Origin: Alphaproteobacteria bacterium
Lineage (GTDB): Bacteria > Pseudomonadota > Alphaproteobacteria > Rs-D84
Reading direction: 5' to 3'
Length of the DNA: 38,683 nucleotides
Assembly: GCA_015062545.1 (NCBI GenBank)
Contig: SUUL01000009.1
Span: 1 to 38,683 of the forward strand
Shown here: positions 7,675 to 16,256 of the stretch, one piece after another
Layout of the letters: each line of letters opens with the position of its first letter
Position numbering within the stretch: the first letter of the stretch is position 1
Made by a program: the position numbers and the translations under genes
The notes under the pieces: model-generated
What the model saw: only the letters and a program-made list of their open reading frames with translations
Databases searched by the model: none
What the model was told of the DNA's origin: nothing

Positions 7675-8166
7675 ATGGAAAATAATTTTTCGTTGTTAAG
7701 CTTATTCACTGGTGACTGGATGACTGTGTTTGTGTCGTTGGTGCTGGTGGTGTTTAGTGTTATGTCTTGGGCGATTATTGTGGAAAAAATTCGTTTGTGG
7801 CGGGCTTTCAAGAAAAATCCACCAAAGATTAAGCCAACAGATAACTTGTCGGTTATTGTGGACAAGTTAATTCGTCCATTTGACAAGAATTTGTGGTTCT
7901 TGTCCATGGTGGCATATATTTCCCCTTTTATTGGTTTGTTTGGAACAGTTTGGGGGGTTATGGATTCTTTTGCAGCGATTGGTGTTAATCAGTCGGTCAG
8001 TATTGGTGTTATTGCACCTGGGTTGGCGGTTGCGCTGGGGACAACTGCGTTGGGGCTGATTGCGGCTGTGCCTGCAGCGATTGCACATCAATATTTTGCA
8101 AAAAAATCGGATGATTTGTATGAACGTTTGGATGAAGTTCGCCGTGAATTGAAATCAAAGAAATAA
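7675..8166 (+). CDS. tolQ: TolQ-type proton channel subunit, unusually short
   Basis: 163 residues against about 230 for E. coli TolQ. TolQ forms the pentameric inner-membrane channel that, with TolR, uses the proton gradient to energise TolA. Three membrane segments are visible at about 16-36, 76-98 and 107-140. The MotA/TolQ/ExbB core is intact, from ISPFIGLFGTVWGVM (82-96) through GLAVALGTTALGLIAAVPA. The missing length is in the cytoplasmic loop between segments 1 and 2, here about 35 residues instead of nearly 100. The start at 7675 has an excellent site (AAGGAAGG). The position between ybgC and tolR fixes it as TolQ rather than ExbB. Confidence 0.92.
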   Translation: MENNFSLLSLFTGDWMTVFVSLVLVVFSVMSWAIIVEKIRLWRAFKKNPPKIKPTDNLSVIVDKLIRPFDKNLWFLSMVAYISPFIGLFGTVWGVMDSFAAIGVNQSVSIGVIAPGLAVALGTTALGLIAAVPAAIAHQYFAKKSDDLYERLDEVRRELKSKK

Positions 8167-8176
8167 GGATTTTATA

Positions 8177-8578
8177 ATGAGTCGTATTCGACGTAGACAG
8201 TTTGATGCCAGTATCCAATTAACGCCGATGATTGACGTAATGACGGTGTTGTTGGCGGTGTTTATGGTGACAACCCCATTGATGACCACGGGTATCGATT
8301 TGGAATTACCGCGTGCAGGAACATCAGCCATGACGGGTAACGATCATGCAATTCAGATTAGTGTTGATGCGGGTGGCAATTACTATCTGTCGGAAATGAA
8401 ATTGTCACGTGATGAAATTGTGACTCGTGCAATCGCCATGCGTGGGGAAAATCCAAACCTGACCATAATGATAAGTGGGGATGCGCATGCGGACTATGGC
8501 GCGGTTATGTCAATGATGGGCAAATTAAAAGATTCAGGATTTCAAAAAGTGGGGTTGAGAACACAACCAGAAAAATAA
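8177..8578 (+). CDS. tolR: TolR, peptidoglycan-binding partner of TolQ
   Basis: 133 residues of the ExbD/TolR family. A short basic cytoplasmic start is followed by one membrane helix beginning QLTPMIDVMTVLLAVFMV, which holds the proton-path Asp20, and then a periplasmic domain of about 95 residues. TolR sits in the TolQ channel and couples proton flow to TolA movement and to peptidoglycan binding. It follows tolQ by ten bases and precedes tolA by three, so all three are one translational unit. Length and key residue are normal. Confidence 0.94.
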   Translation: MSRIRRRQFDASIQLTPMIDVMTVLLAVFMVTTPLMTTGIDLELPRAGTSAMTGNDHAIQISVDAGGNYYLSEMKLSRDEIVTRAIAMRGENPNLTIMISGDAHADYGAVMSMMGKLKDSGFQKVGLRTQPEK

Positions 8579-8581
8579 TAA

Positions 8582-9367
8582 ATGATTAGATTTAACCAAT
8601 TTTCGTCAGAAAACTTGTTAATTTCCATTTGTGGGCATTTGGCCCTGTTGGCGATAATGATTACATCTGTATCTGTGATGGTTAATCGTGCAAAATTGGT
8701 GACCCCAGATAGAATTCAGATTATGGAAATTGACCTGAATGATGTCAAGGTTTCTGGGGAAGAAACAAAATTGTACAATGTGGGGCAAGTCACCAAAACA
8801 GAGCCAGATGCAAAAAAGCCTGCGCCAAAGGCAAAACCAGATAAAAAAGAAGAAAAAGCAGAAGAGCCAGAAAAAGTAGAACTGGAAAAACCTGCGTTGG
8901 TTGAAGAAGAAAAACCAAAAGAAAAAAAATCCGAAGATAAAAAAGAAGAAACAAAAAAAGACGAAGAAAAATCTAAGCCGGTGGAAGATGCACCTGTACC
9001 AAAGAAAAAGCGCGTTGTTCGTGTTAATCGTGAAGTGTTATCTTTGGACAGAACGTTGACTGTATCTGTTGTTGATGCGTTGCGTGTTGCCATGACGCGC
9101 TGTTGGGTAATTGACAGCAAACGGCCAGATATTTCTGATATTCGTGCGGTGGCACATTTAACAATGCGCAGAAATGGAACAGTGCGTGATGTGTGGTTTG
9201 AATCTGCGGCGCGCGCGGAAAATGATCCAGCATTTGCGTATGTTTTGGAAACAATAAAGTCTGCGATAAATACGTGTCAGCCATTCCGTATGCTGCCGAC
9301 AAATGAATTTGATAAATGGGAAAAAATTCAATTAACTTTCTATCCAACCCAGGGTAAAGTTATGTAG
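8582..9367 (+). CDS. tolA: TolA-like energy transducer
   Basis: 261 residues. An N-terminal membrane helix (about 12-35) includes a HLALLA segment comparable to the S-H-L-S helix that contacts TolQ/R. A Lys/Glu/Pro-rich periplasmic rod follows (about 70-145, dense in K, E and P). The C-terminal domain of about 110 residues keeps the TolA/TonB C-terminal pattern (AVAHLTMRRNGTVRDV, then conserved aromatic and Cys positions). It spans the periplasm to pull on outer-membrane partners during division. The E/K/P-rich linker makes it compositionally distinct but it is not foreign. tolB and pal, which usually follow, are not present here; the next element is rnpB on the other strand. Confidence 0.88.
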   Translation: MIRFNQFSSENLLISICGHLALLAIMITSVSVMVNRAKLVTPDRIQIMEIDLNDVKVSGEETKLYNVGQVTKTEPDAKKPAPKAKPDKKEEKAEEPEKVELEKPALVEEEKPKEKKSEDKKEETKKDEEKSKPVEDAPVPKKKRVVRVNREVLSLDRTLTVSVVDALRVAMTRCWVIDSKRPDISDIRAVAHLTMRRNGTVRDVWFESAARAENDPAFAYVLETIKSAINTCQPFRMLPTNEFDKWEKIQLTFYPTQGKVM

Positions 9368-9398
9368 CAGAAAATGTTTAATGTTATGCAAAGATAAA

Positions 9399-9420
9399 AC
9401 ACGCACCCATGGGTGCGTGT
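9399..9420 (-). terminator. Perfect 22-bp palindrome, terminator of rnpB (and possibly tolA)
   Basis: 9399-9408 is the exact reverse complement of 9411-9420. On the minus strand the stem is followed by TTTTATC, a good T-run immediately after the RNase P RNA 3' end. It can also serve the converging tolA transcript. Confidence 0.8.
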
Positions 9421-9754
9421 CGCAGATGGGCATATAAGCCGGATTCTGTTCTGCCATCGGCACAGTGTGTTTCGCACACCACACCGTGGTAGTGAACATG
9501 ATTAATCTGCATACCACATTACTGTGATACGTCAAGCCTTCTACCCGCCCCCGATGCGGGACACATATAGGGGGCCTATTTGAAGTTGCTGCGCGCAGAG
9601 ATTGCCCGTTTCACTCGAATTTAATCGTTTACGTCACTGTTGCTCTAATCGTCAGGTCGCCCTGCCCGGTAAATTAGCCGGTACGCCGTCCCGTGCAGTC
9701 CGGACTTTCCTCGTTCTCTGAATAGAGACCACCATGTTCCGCCCATCTTACGGT
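9421..9754 (-). ncRNA. rnpB: RNase P RNA (bacterial type A)
   Basis: This is the catalytic RNA that trims the 5' leader of pre-tRNAs. Read on the minus strand it contains the conserved block GAGGAAAGTCCGGAC (complement at 9698-9712) and the block around GTGAAACGGGCAATCTC. The 3' conserved ACAGAATCCGGCTTATA is the complement of 9433-9449. The P1 helix closes the ends: AGATGGGC near the 5' end (complement at 9741-9748) pairs with GCCCATCT near the 3' end (complement of 9424-9431). The ends are estimated from P1, giving about 334 nucleotides, normal for alphaproteobacteria. A promoter lies just upstream and a perfect hairpin terminator just downstream. The protein partner rnpA is not in the window. 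Confidence 0.96.
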
Positions 9755-9759
9755 GGAAT

Positions 9760-9787
9760 ATCTTAGCATGATTTTGAAAAAATGCAA
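9760..9787 (-). promoter_or_regulatory. Promoter of rnpB
   Basis: On the minus strand TTGCAT (9787-9782), a 16-base spacer and TAAGAT (9765-9760) stand at the right distance to start transcription at about 9753, the 5' end predicted from the P1 helix. Confidence 0.65.
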
Positions 9788-9805
9788 TATTTTTGCGTGG
9801 GGTGT

Positions 9806-10015
9806 TTATTCGCCCTGCTTTTTCGCCGCCCCCAATGCATGACGCAGGGCTTGTTCGGCAATTTGGCGGATTTTCGGGGCAAATGTGCGCATGTTCATTG
9901 TGTCGGCAACGGTATTACCAAAAAGACGGGCGATATATTCAATCTGTGTCGGTGCAATAACATATACGTCACTGGTAATATCGGCTGTTTTTAGGTTCTG
10001 AATTGGTTCGCGCAT
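9806..10015 (-). CDS. Small hypothetical protein (69 residues)
   Basis: Not recognised. The start at 10015 is preceded by a G-rich site (AGGGGGGAT) at a workable distance. The protein is polar with an amphipathic, Ala-rich C-terminal half (about residues 45-65) and no signal peptide or membrane segment. It lies alone between rnpB and the divergent secA and fills most of that gap, which favours a real gene. The rnpB promoter begins 19 bases after its stop. It might be transcribed through into rnpB. Coding status is moderately supported only. Confidence 0.5.
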   Translation of the reverse strand: MREPIQNLKTADITSDVYVIAPTQIEYIARLFGNTVADTMNMRTFAPKIRQIAEQALRHALGAAKKQGE

Positions 10016-10038
10016 GATTTTATCCCCCCTATTTACCC

Positions 10039-10097
10039 ATATAATATCATATTTTTTTTATTTTCGCACTTGTTTAGTTGACTGGTTGATATTATAT
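10039..10097. promoter_or_regulatory. AT-rich inverted repeat in the divergent secA / small-ORF intergenic region
   Basis: ATATAATATC (10039-10048) is repeated inverted as GATATTATAT (10088-10097), with 39 bases between. It lies upstream of the secA promoter and could be a binding site for a dimeric regulator or simply AT-rich coincidence. No function is shown by sequence. Confidence 0.3.
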
Positions 10098-10108
10098 CAT
10101 AAAGTAAC

Positions 10109-10137
10109 TTGACCGCAAGGCGCAAAATTGCTATATA
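10109..10137 (+). promoter_or_regulatory. Promoter of secA
   Basis: TTGACC (10109-10114), a 17-base spacer and TATATA (10132-10137). The predicted start near 10144 leaves a short leader with AAGGAAAG before the ATG at 10166. Confidence 0.7.
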
Positions 10138-10165
10138 TTTCGTGATAAAATAAGGAAAGATGGTT

Positions 10166-12775
10166 ATGAAAAATATATTAAGTAAAATATTGGGATCTGC
10201 GAATGACAGATTGATTAAAAGTTATGATAAGACTGTGTCCCTAATCAATGATTTGGAACCAAAATATCATGAAATGTCTGATGAACAATTACGTGAACAA
10301 ACAGATGTGTTGCGTGCGCGATTGACTGCGGGCGAAAAAGAAAAAGATATTTTGCCAGATGCGTTCGCATTGGTGCGCGAGGCATCAATTCGTACAATCG
10401 GATTGCGGCATTTTAATGTGCAGATGATTGGTGGAATGGTGCTGACCAATGGACAAATTGCAGAAATGAAAACCGGTGAAGGAAAAACACTGGTCGCAAC
10501 GTTGGCGATGTACCTGAAAGCGTTGCATGGCAAGGGTGCGCATTTGATTACGGTTAATGACTATTTGGCATCACGTGACGCAGAATGGATGGGTGAAATT
10601 TATCGTTTCTTGGGGCTGACGGTTGGTATTATTCAGCATGATATGACAGACGAAGAAAGACGTGACGCGTATGCGTGTGATATAACGTATGTTACTAATT
10701 CTGAATTGGGCTTTGATTATCTGCGTGATAATATGAAATTTACCAAAAAACAACAGGTATTGCGCCCGTTCTTTTATGCGATTGTTGACGAAGTGGACAG
10801 TATTTTAATTGACGAAGCGCGTACGCCATTGATTATTTCTGGGCCGGCTGAAGATACCAGCGAATTGTATGCCAAGGTTGATGCGGTTGTTGCGCAATTT
10901 ACAGAATCTGATTTCAAGAAAGATGAAAAAGATAGGCATGTTACATTAACAGAAAGTGGCGTTGATACGGCAACACGTTTGTTAAAAGATTGTGGTTTGT
11001 TGGTTGGTGATAATTTGTATGCATCTGAAAATGCTGCGTTGGTGATGCATATTCAACAGTCGTTGTTGGCACATCACTTGTATCAGAAAAATGTTAACTA
11101 TGTTGTGCGTAACGGCGAAATCTTAATCGTTGATGAATTTACAGGTCGTGTTATGAGTGGCCGCCGCTTTGGCAAAGGACTGCATCAGGCGATTGAAGCA
11201 AAAGAACATGTTAAAGTACAGCCTGAAAATCAGACTGTATCCAGTATCTCGTATCAGAATTTGTTCCGTTTGTATCCGACCTTGTCGGGTATGACGGGAA
11301 CCGCGATGACCGAAGCCGCAGAATTTGAGGAAATATATAAATTGCGTGTGGTGTCTATCCCAACAAATCGTCCGGTGGCGCGTAATGATCATCATGATGA
11401 GATTTATCTGAACAAGGATGAAAAGTATGATGCGATCTTGAAGCAAATCGCGGATTGTATGAACAGAAAACAACCTGTGTTGGTTGGTACGGTGTCTATT
11501 GAAAAGTCAGAAGAATTGGCCGCGATTGTGCGCAAAAAATTAAAAATTGAACCTGCGGTGCTGAATGCAAAACACCATGAATCCGAAGCAAAAATTGTTG
11601 CACAGGCCGGTGCACCAGGTGCAATTACAATCGCAACAAATATGGCAGGACGTGGTACTGATATTAAATTGGGCGGTAATGCCGAGGCTTTGATTGCAGA
11701 ATTAGATTCCACAGCAGATGACTTTGAAGACAAGAAAAAAGAAATCTATGCAAAAATTGAAGAAAATAAAAAACAAGTTTTGAATGCAGGTGGTTTGTAT
11801 GTTATTGGTACGGAACGTCACGAATCGCGCCGTATTGATAATCAGTTGCGCGGGCGTTCAGGCCGTCAAGGCGACCCTGGTGATTCCAAATTTTTCTTGG
11901 CATTAGATGATGATTTAATGCGTATCTTTGGTGCGGCACGTCTGCAAGGTATGCTGACAACGTTGGGGTTGAAGTCTGGCGAGGCGATTACCCATCCATG
12001 GATTACCAAAGCTTTGGAAAAGGCACAAAAACGTGTCGAAGCCCGTTATTTTGAAGCGCGTAAGGAATTGCTGAAATATGATGATGTGGCAAATGAACAA
12101 CGTACAGTTATATACAAACAGCGCGATGATTTGATGGTGTCGGCAGACTTGTCACCGTTGGCAAATGAAATGATTGCTGATGTTGTGGAAATTATTTGTG
12201 AAAATAATATCCCTGAAAAAACAATGCCTGCAGATTGGAATCTGAATGGTATTCATAATGCGATGATGCGTGTGTTTGCATTAGATATTACTGATATGGA
12301 AAAGTGGAAGTCTGATGAAGAAATTACCGAACGCAAGGCGTATGAAACATTGGTAAATTTGGCAAAACGTAGATATGCGCATCAGGCAGCAAAATATGGC
12401 CCAGAATTGATGCAGATGGCATCACGCCAAATGATGTTGGGTGCATTGGATGCAGTCTGGAAAAAGCACTTGCAACAAATGGATTATCTGCAGAGTGCGA
12501 TTGGTTTGCGTGGTTATGCACAGAAAAATCCGTTGTATGAATATAAACGCGAAGCACTGGATTTGTTCAAAAATACAATTAATAATTTCAAGATAATGTC
12601 TGTATCTTATATCTGTCGCATGGAATTAACACGCGATGATGTGGCGGCAACAGAAGCCGCGCGCGCCAAGCATGATGCGGGTTTGAATCAGGCAACCGGA
12701 AATGAACGCCGCAATTCACCTTGTCCATGTGGATCTGGTTTGAAATACAAACATTGTTGTGGTAAATTGCACTAA
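10166..12775 (+). CDS. secA: Preprotein translocase ATPase SecA
   Basis: 869 residues, the motor that pushes unfolded preproteins through SecYEG. The ATG at 10166 is chosen over that at 10160 because AAGGAAAG (10152-10159) lies directly against the latter. Seen in order: N-terminal NDR segment; Walker A around TGEGKT (103-108); Walker B with DEVDSILIDEA near 207-217; a preprotein-binding domain; the second helicase half with GRGTDIKLGGN and the arginine-rich motif HESRRIDNQLRGRSGRQGDPG; then the scaffold. The C-terminal zinc-binding SEC-C tail, CPCGSG, carries Cys853, 855, 864 and 865 and binds SecB and ribosomes. Intact and of normal length. It supplies the export route needed by the many signal-peptide proteins in this window. 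Confidence 0.98.
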   Translation: MKNILSKILGSANDRLIKSYDKTVSLINDLEPKYHEMSDEQLREQTDVLRARLTAGEKEKDILPDAFALVREASIRTIGLRHFNVQMIGGMVLTNGQIAEMKTGEGKTLVATLAMYLKALHGKGAHLITVNDYLASRDAEWMGEIYRFLGLTVGIIQHDMTDEERRDAYACDITYVTNSELGFDYLRDNMKFTKKQQVLRPFFYAIVDEVDSILIDEARTPLIISGPAEDTSELYAKVDAVVAQFTESDFKKDEKDRHVTLTESGVDTATRLLKDCGLLVGDNLYASENAALVMHIQQSLLAHHLYQKNVNYVVRNGEILIVDEFTGRVMSGRRFGKGLHQAIEAKEHVKVQPENQTVSSISYQNLFRLYPTLSGMTGTAMTEAAEFEEIYKLRVVSIPTNRPVARNDHHDEIYLNKDEKYDAILKQIADCMNRKQPVLVGTVSIEKSEELAAIVRKKLKIEPAVLNAKHHESEAKIVAQAGAPGAITIATNMAGRGTDIKLGGNAEALIAELDSTADDFEDKKKEIYAKIEENKKQVLNAGGLYVIGTERHESRRIDNQLRGRSGRQGDPGDSKFFLALDDDLMRIFGAARLQGMLTTLGLKSGEAITHPWITKALEKAQKRVEARYFEARKELLKYDDVANEQRTVIYKQRDDLMVSADLSPLANEMIADVVEIICENNIPEKTMPADWNLNGIHNAMMRVFALDITDMEKWKSDEEITERKAYETLVNLAKRRYAHQAAKYGPELMQMASRQMMLGALDAVWKKHLQQMDYLQSAIGLRGYAQKNPLYEYKREALDLFKNTINNFKIMSVSYICRMELTRDDVAATEAARAKHDAGLNQATGNERRNSPCPCGSGLKYKHCCGKLH

Positions 12776-12793
12776 ATCTTGGTGCAATTTATC
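12761..12793 (+). other. Stem-loop spanning the secA stop codon
   Basis: 12763-12772 is the exact reverse complement of 12782-12791, and two further outer pairs (one G-U) extend it to about 12 bp. The loop holds the end of secA. No T-run follows, so it is not a standard terminator. It might stabilise secA mRNA or partly separate it from dnaE, which starts 54 bases later. Confidence 0.5.
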
Positions 12794-12847
12794 ATAGGTT
12801 ATTTGATTGTCATATTTGCTGATGCACAAGGTTAAAGGAAAGGGGTT

Positions 12848-15800
12848 ATGCAGCAATTTATTCATCTTCGTACACATTCGCGTTTTTCTGTCGGGGCCAG
12901 TACACTGACGATTAAACAGATACCTAAATTATGTTTGGCTGCAGGTATGCCTGCGTGTGCGTTGACTGATACTAATTTGATGTCTGGGTGTGCGGAATTT
13001 TCAGATGTTATGCCCAGTAGTAAGGTTCAACCAATTATTGGTATTGAAATAACACTGAATCAACATAGTGCTGACCCAAAAATTTTACGCGTAAATTCTT
13101 TGTCCAAGGTGGTTTTGTTGGCCCAGAATCATGATGGGTATCTGAATCTGTGTGAATTAAATCGTATTATGTATATGCGCCCAGATAATCATCATTTGGG
13201 ACCGTATGTAACATTTGATGAACTGCAATCGCACAGTAATGGTTTGATTTGTTTGTCTGGGGCGCATTTGGGGCCGATTGGTATGGCAATTCTGAATTCG
13301 CAAAACGATTTGGCGCGAACATACGCAAAACGATTTTTGGATGTTTTTGGCGACAGGTTTTATATTGAAATTCAACGCCATGGGCTGGAAGATGAAATTA
13401 AAACCGAGCCAGATTTTTTGGCAATCGCACAAGAATTGAATATCCCAATCGTTGCAACCAATGACGTTTGTTTCGCCGCAGATACAGATTATGAACCTGC
13501 AGATGCGTTGGGGTGTGTGTTGGGGCAGACAAAAGTTATCGATCCAGAACGACCAAGAAAATCTTCGGAACAATATTTCAAGTCCACAGAACAGATGGCA
13601 GAAATCTTTTCAGATTTGCCCGAAGCAATAGAAAATACGCTTGTTATTTCACAGCGTTGTGGGTTTATGGTAAATGTTCATGAAAAACCTTTGTTGCCGC
13701 GTTTTGGTGATGATTTGGAAACAGAGTGTCAAATGCTGCGCGATAATACAATGTCTGGGTTAAAGCGCAGATTGGAACAACATAATATTACAGACACCGC
13801 CCCATATTATGAACAGGCAGAATTTGAGTTGGGGGTTATTATCGGTATGGGTTTCCCAGGATATTTCCTGATTGTTGCGGACTATATTGATTGGTGCAGA
13901 AATAACAATGTTCTGACGGGGCCTGGTCGTGGTTCTGGTGCGGGGTCTATTGTGGCGTGGGCCTTGGGGATTACAAATGTTGACCCGTTAAAGTACGGTT
14001 TGCTGTTTGAAAGATTCTTGAACCCAGATCGTATTTCCATGCCGGACTTTGACGTTGATTTTGAGCCAACCGGTATTGAACGTGTATTGGCGTATGTATG
14101 TGATAAATATGGGCATGATTCTGTGTGTCGTATTATTACGTTTGGTAAATTGTTGGCGCGTGGTGCAATTCGTGATATTGGGCGCGTGTATGGAATCCCC
14201 TATTCCAAGTCAGACAGATTATCCAAATTAGTGCCACAAGATGCCAAAACGTTAAAAGATGCGGTTGATATGTCTGGCGAAATTCAGGGGATATTGAATA
14301 ATGACGAAGACTTGAACAAAGTTGTAACTGTTGCAGAAGAATTAGAGGGGTCTTTGCGTAACTTGGGACAGCATGCGTGCGGTGTTGTTATCGGGGACAG
14401 ACCCACAACCAAGATTGCGCCTGTTTATCGTGATCCTGCCAACCCGTTGCCGTCATGTCAATTTGATGGTAAGTATTTGGAAAAATCTGGATTGATTAAA
14501 TTTGACTTTTTGGGCTTGGAAACATTGGTGGTGCTGAAGTATGCAATACAATTAATTCAGCAAACACGTGGTATCAATATCGACTTGGATCAAATACCAA
14601 CAGACGACCCAAAAACAATGCATCTGTGGCAACAGGGATTGACCGAAGGTATATTCCAATTTGATGCCCCATTTGTTCAGCAGACTTTGCGTAAAATGCA
14701 CCCAACAAATTTCTTGGAAATTTCTGCGTTGAATGCGTTGAATCGTCCAGGGCCAATCGCATTTATTCCACAGTTTATTGCACGTATGCATGGTGAAGAA
14801 TCAATCGAATATGTGCATCCGCGTGCAGAACCAATCTTGAAAGAAACGTATGGTATTATTGTTTATCAAGAACAGGTTATGCAATTAACACGTGTGCTGG
14901 CGGGATTTACACGTGGGCAGTCTGATAACGTGCGCAAGGCAATGGGTAAAAAAATTATTGCCATGTTGGATGAACTGGAAGGTAAATTCTATGAGGGGTG
15001 CGAAAAAGAAGGCACGCTGGATAGAGCAACCGCAAAAGACTTGTGGGAAAAGTTCAAAGATTTTGCCAAATATGCATTTAACAAGTCGCATGCGATTGCG
15101 TATTCCATTGTGGCAAATCAATGCGCATATCTGAAGGCTAATTATACCCCAGAATTTTTGGCGGCTTCTATGTCCAGTAACTTGAATGATACGGATCAGT
15201 TGGCAATCTTTGTTGATGATGCCAAGTCAAATTTTGGAATTCAAATTGTTGCACCAGATATTAATCAAAGTGAATCTTTGTTCACGGTGCGTGATGGAAA
15301 GATTATATATGGATTGGCGGCATTAAAGGGGGTCGGAACGGTCGCAACAGATGCAATCGTTGCAGAACGTGAAAAGAACGGAAAATTCAAGAACCTGACA
15401 GACTTTGCCAAACGTTGCGCGCCAATTATGAATAAACGCATCTTAGAAGCGTTTGCGAAAACGGGGGTGCTGGATTCTTTGGAGAAAAATCGTGCGGCAA
15501 TTTATATGAATGCTGATGCGATATTGTCTTATGCGGCAAAATCAAAAGATAGTGCAAATATGTTGTCTTTGTTCGCGAATACGGTTGAAGATGATGTGGA
15601 CGAAGACAGATTGCGCAAGAATTTGCCCAAGACGGAACCGTGGACGTTTGGACAGAAATTGGAAAATGAATTGTCTGCGTTGGGATTTTATATTTCTGCC
15701 CACCCGCTGGATCAGTACAAACATCTGATTGAACGTGCCAATTTGGCAACCAGCGCGACCTTGGAATCTATGGGTGACAGAAAGCCTGTACAGATTGCTG

Positions 15801-16255
15801 CCAATGTAAATTCGTTTAGTCGCCGCAGAACAAAAACAGGCAAGGAAATGATTACTATTAACGCGTCTGACAGTTTTGGAAATATTGATGCGGTGGCATT
15901 TGGTGATGCGGCAATCGGCTTTGCCCAGGTGTTGTCTGGGGAAAATGTGGTTTTGATTTCTGGTAAAACATCAAATCGTGACGACAGGGTTTCTGTATTC
16001 GTGGATTCTATTGTGCCTTTGACACAATGGGTCGCAAAAATCGCCAAGAAAATAACACTGGATATTCGTGATGGTGCGGTGCTGCAAGATGTTAAAAAGG
16101 CTTTGGCGGCGTTGTCACGTGGGTATACGCGTGTGGAATTGGTCTTGCATGGCGCGGACAAGACCGCAACGGTGGCATTGCCAGGCGGGGTTGAATTGGG
16201 AAATACAACGGTTGCTGACTTGGTGGCGTTGGGAATCAAGGTGGGGATTGAATAA
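12848..16255 (+). CDS. dnaE: DNA polymerase III alpha subunit DnaE
   Basis: 1135 residues, the replicative polymerase. An N-terminal PHP domain starts with HLRTHS (His6, His10). In the polymerase core GPGRGSGAGSIVAWALG precedes PDFDVDFE, where Asp402 and Asp404 correspond to the E. coli catalytic pair. The third Asp is Asp553 in KFDFLGLETL. The fingers, the helix-hairpin-helix region and the OB domain near 940-1040 (SRRRTKTGKEMI) follow. The C-terminal tail is shorter than in E. coli. The start has a strong site (AAAGGAAAGGGG). It lies 72 bases after secA and ends one base before rsmH. Nothing essential is missing. It is DnaE1-type by length and PHP domain rather than the error-prone DnaE2. 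Confidence 0.97.
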   Translation: MQQFIHLRTHSRFSVGASTLTIKQIPKLCLAAGMPACALTDTNLMSGCAEFSDVMPSSKVQPIIGIEITLNQHSADPKILRVNSLSKVVLLAQNHDGYLNLCELNRIMYMRPDNHHLGPYVTFDELQSHSNGLICLSGAHLGPIGMAILNSQNDLARTYAKRFLDVFGDRFYIEIQRHGLEDEIKTEPDFLAIAQELNIPIVATNDVCFAADTDYEPADALGCVLGQTKVIDPERPRKSSEQYFKSTEQMAEIFSDLPEAIENTLVISQRCGFMVNVHEKPLLPRFGDDLETECQMLRDNTMSGLKRRLEQHNITDTAPYYEQAEFELGVIIGMGFPGYFLIVADYIDWCRNNNVLTGPGRGSGAGSIVAWALGITNVDPLKYGLLFERFLNPDRISMPDFDVDFEPTGIERVLAYVCDKYGHDSVCRIITFGKLLARGAIRDIGRVYGIPYSKSDRLSKLVPQDAKTLKDAVDMSGEIQGILNNDEDLNKVVTVAEELEGSLRNLGQHACGVVIGDRPTTKIAPVYRDPANPLPSCQFDGKYLEKSGLIKFDFLGLETLVVLKYAIQLIQQTRGINIDLDQIPTDDPKTMHLWQQGLTEGIFQFDAPFVQQTLRKMHPTNFLEISALNALNRPGPIAFIPQFIARMHGEESIEYVHPRAEPILKETYGIIVYQEQVMQLTRVLAGFTRGQSDNVRKAMGKKIIAMLDELEGKFYEGCEKEGTLDRATAKDLWEKFKDFAKYAFNKSHAIAYSIVANQCAYLKANYTPEFLAASMSSNLNDTDQLAIFVDDAKSNFGIQIVAPDINQSESLFTVRDGKIIYGLAALKGVGTVATDAIVAEREKNGKFKNLTDFAKRCAPIMNKRILEAFAKTGVLDSLEKNRAAIYMNADAILSYAAKSKDSANMLSLFANTVEDDVDEDRLRKNLPKTEPWTFGQKLENELSALGFYISAHPLDQYKHLIERANLATSATLESMGDRKPVQIAANVNSFSRRRTKTGKEMITINASDSFGNIDAVAFGDAAIGFAQVLSGENVVLISGKTSNRDDRVSVFVDSIVPLTQWVAKIAKKITLDIRDGAVLQDVKKALAALSRGYTRVELVLHGADKTATVALPGGVELGNTTVADLVALGIKVGIE

Positions 16256-16256
16256 A

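Noticed and set aside
16068-16256. Longer N-terminus for RsmH
   Set aside because: The in-frame extension lies entirely inside dnaE; the ATG at 16257 has a good site and gives the canonical family start.
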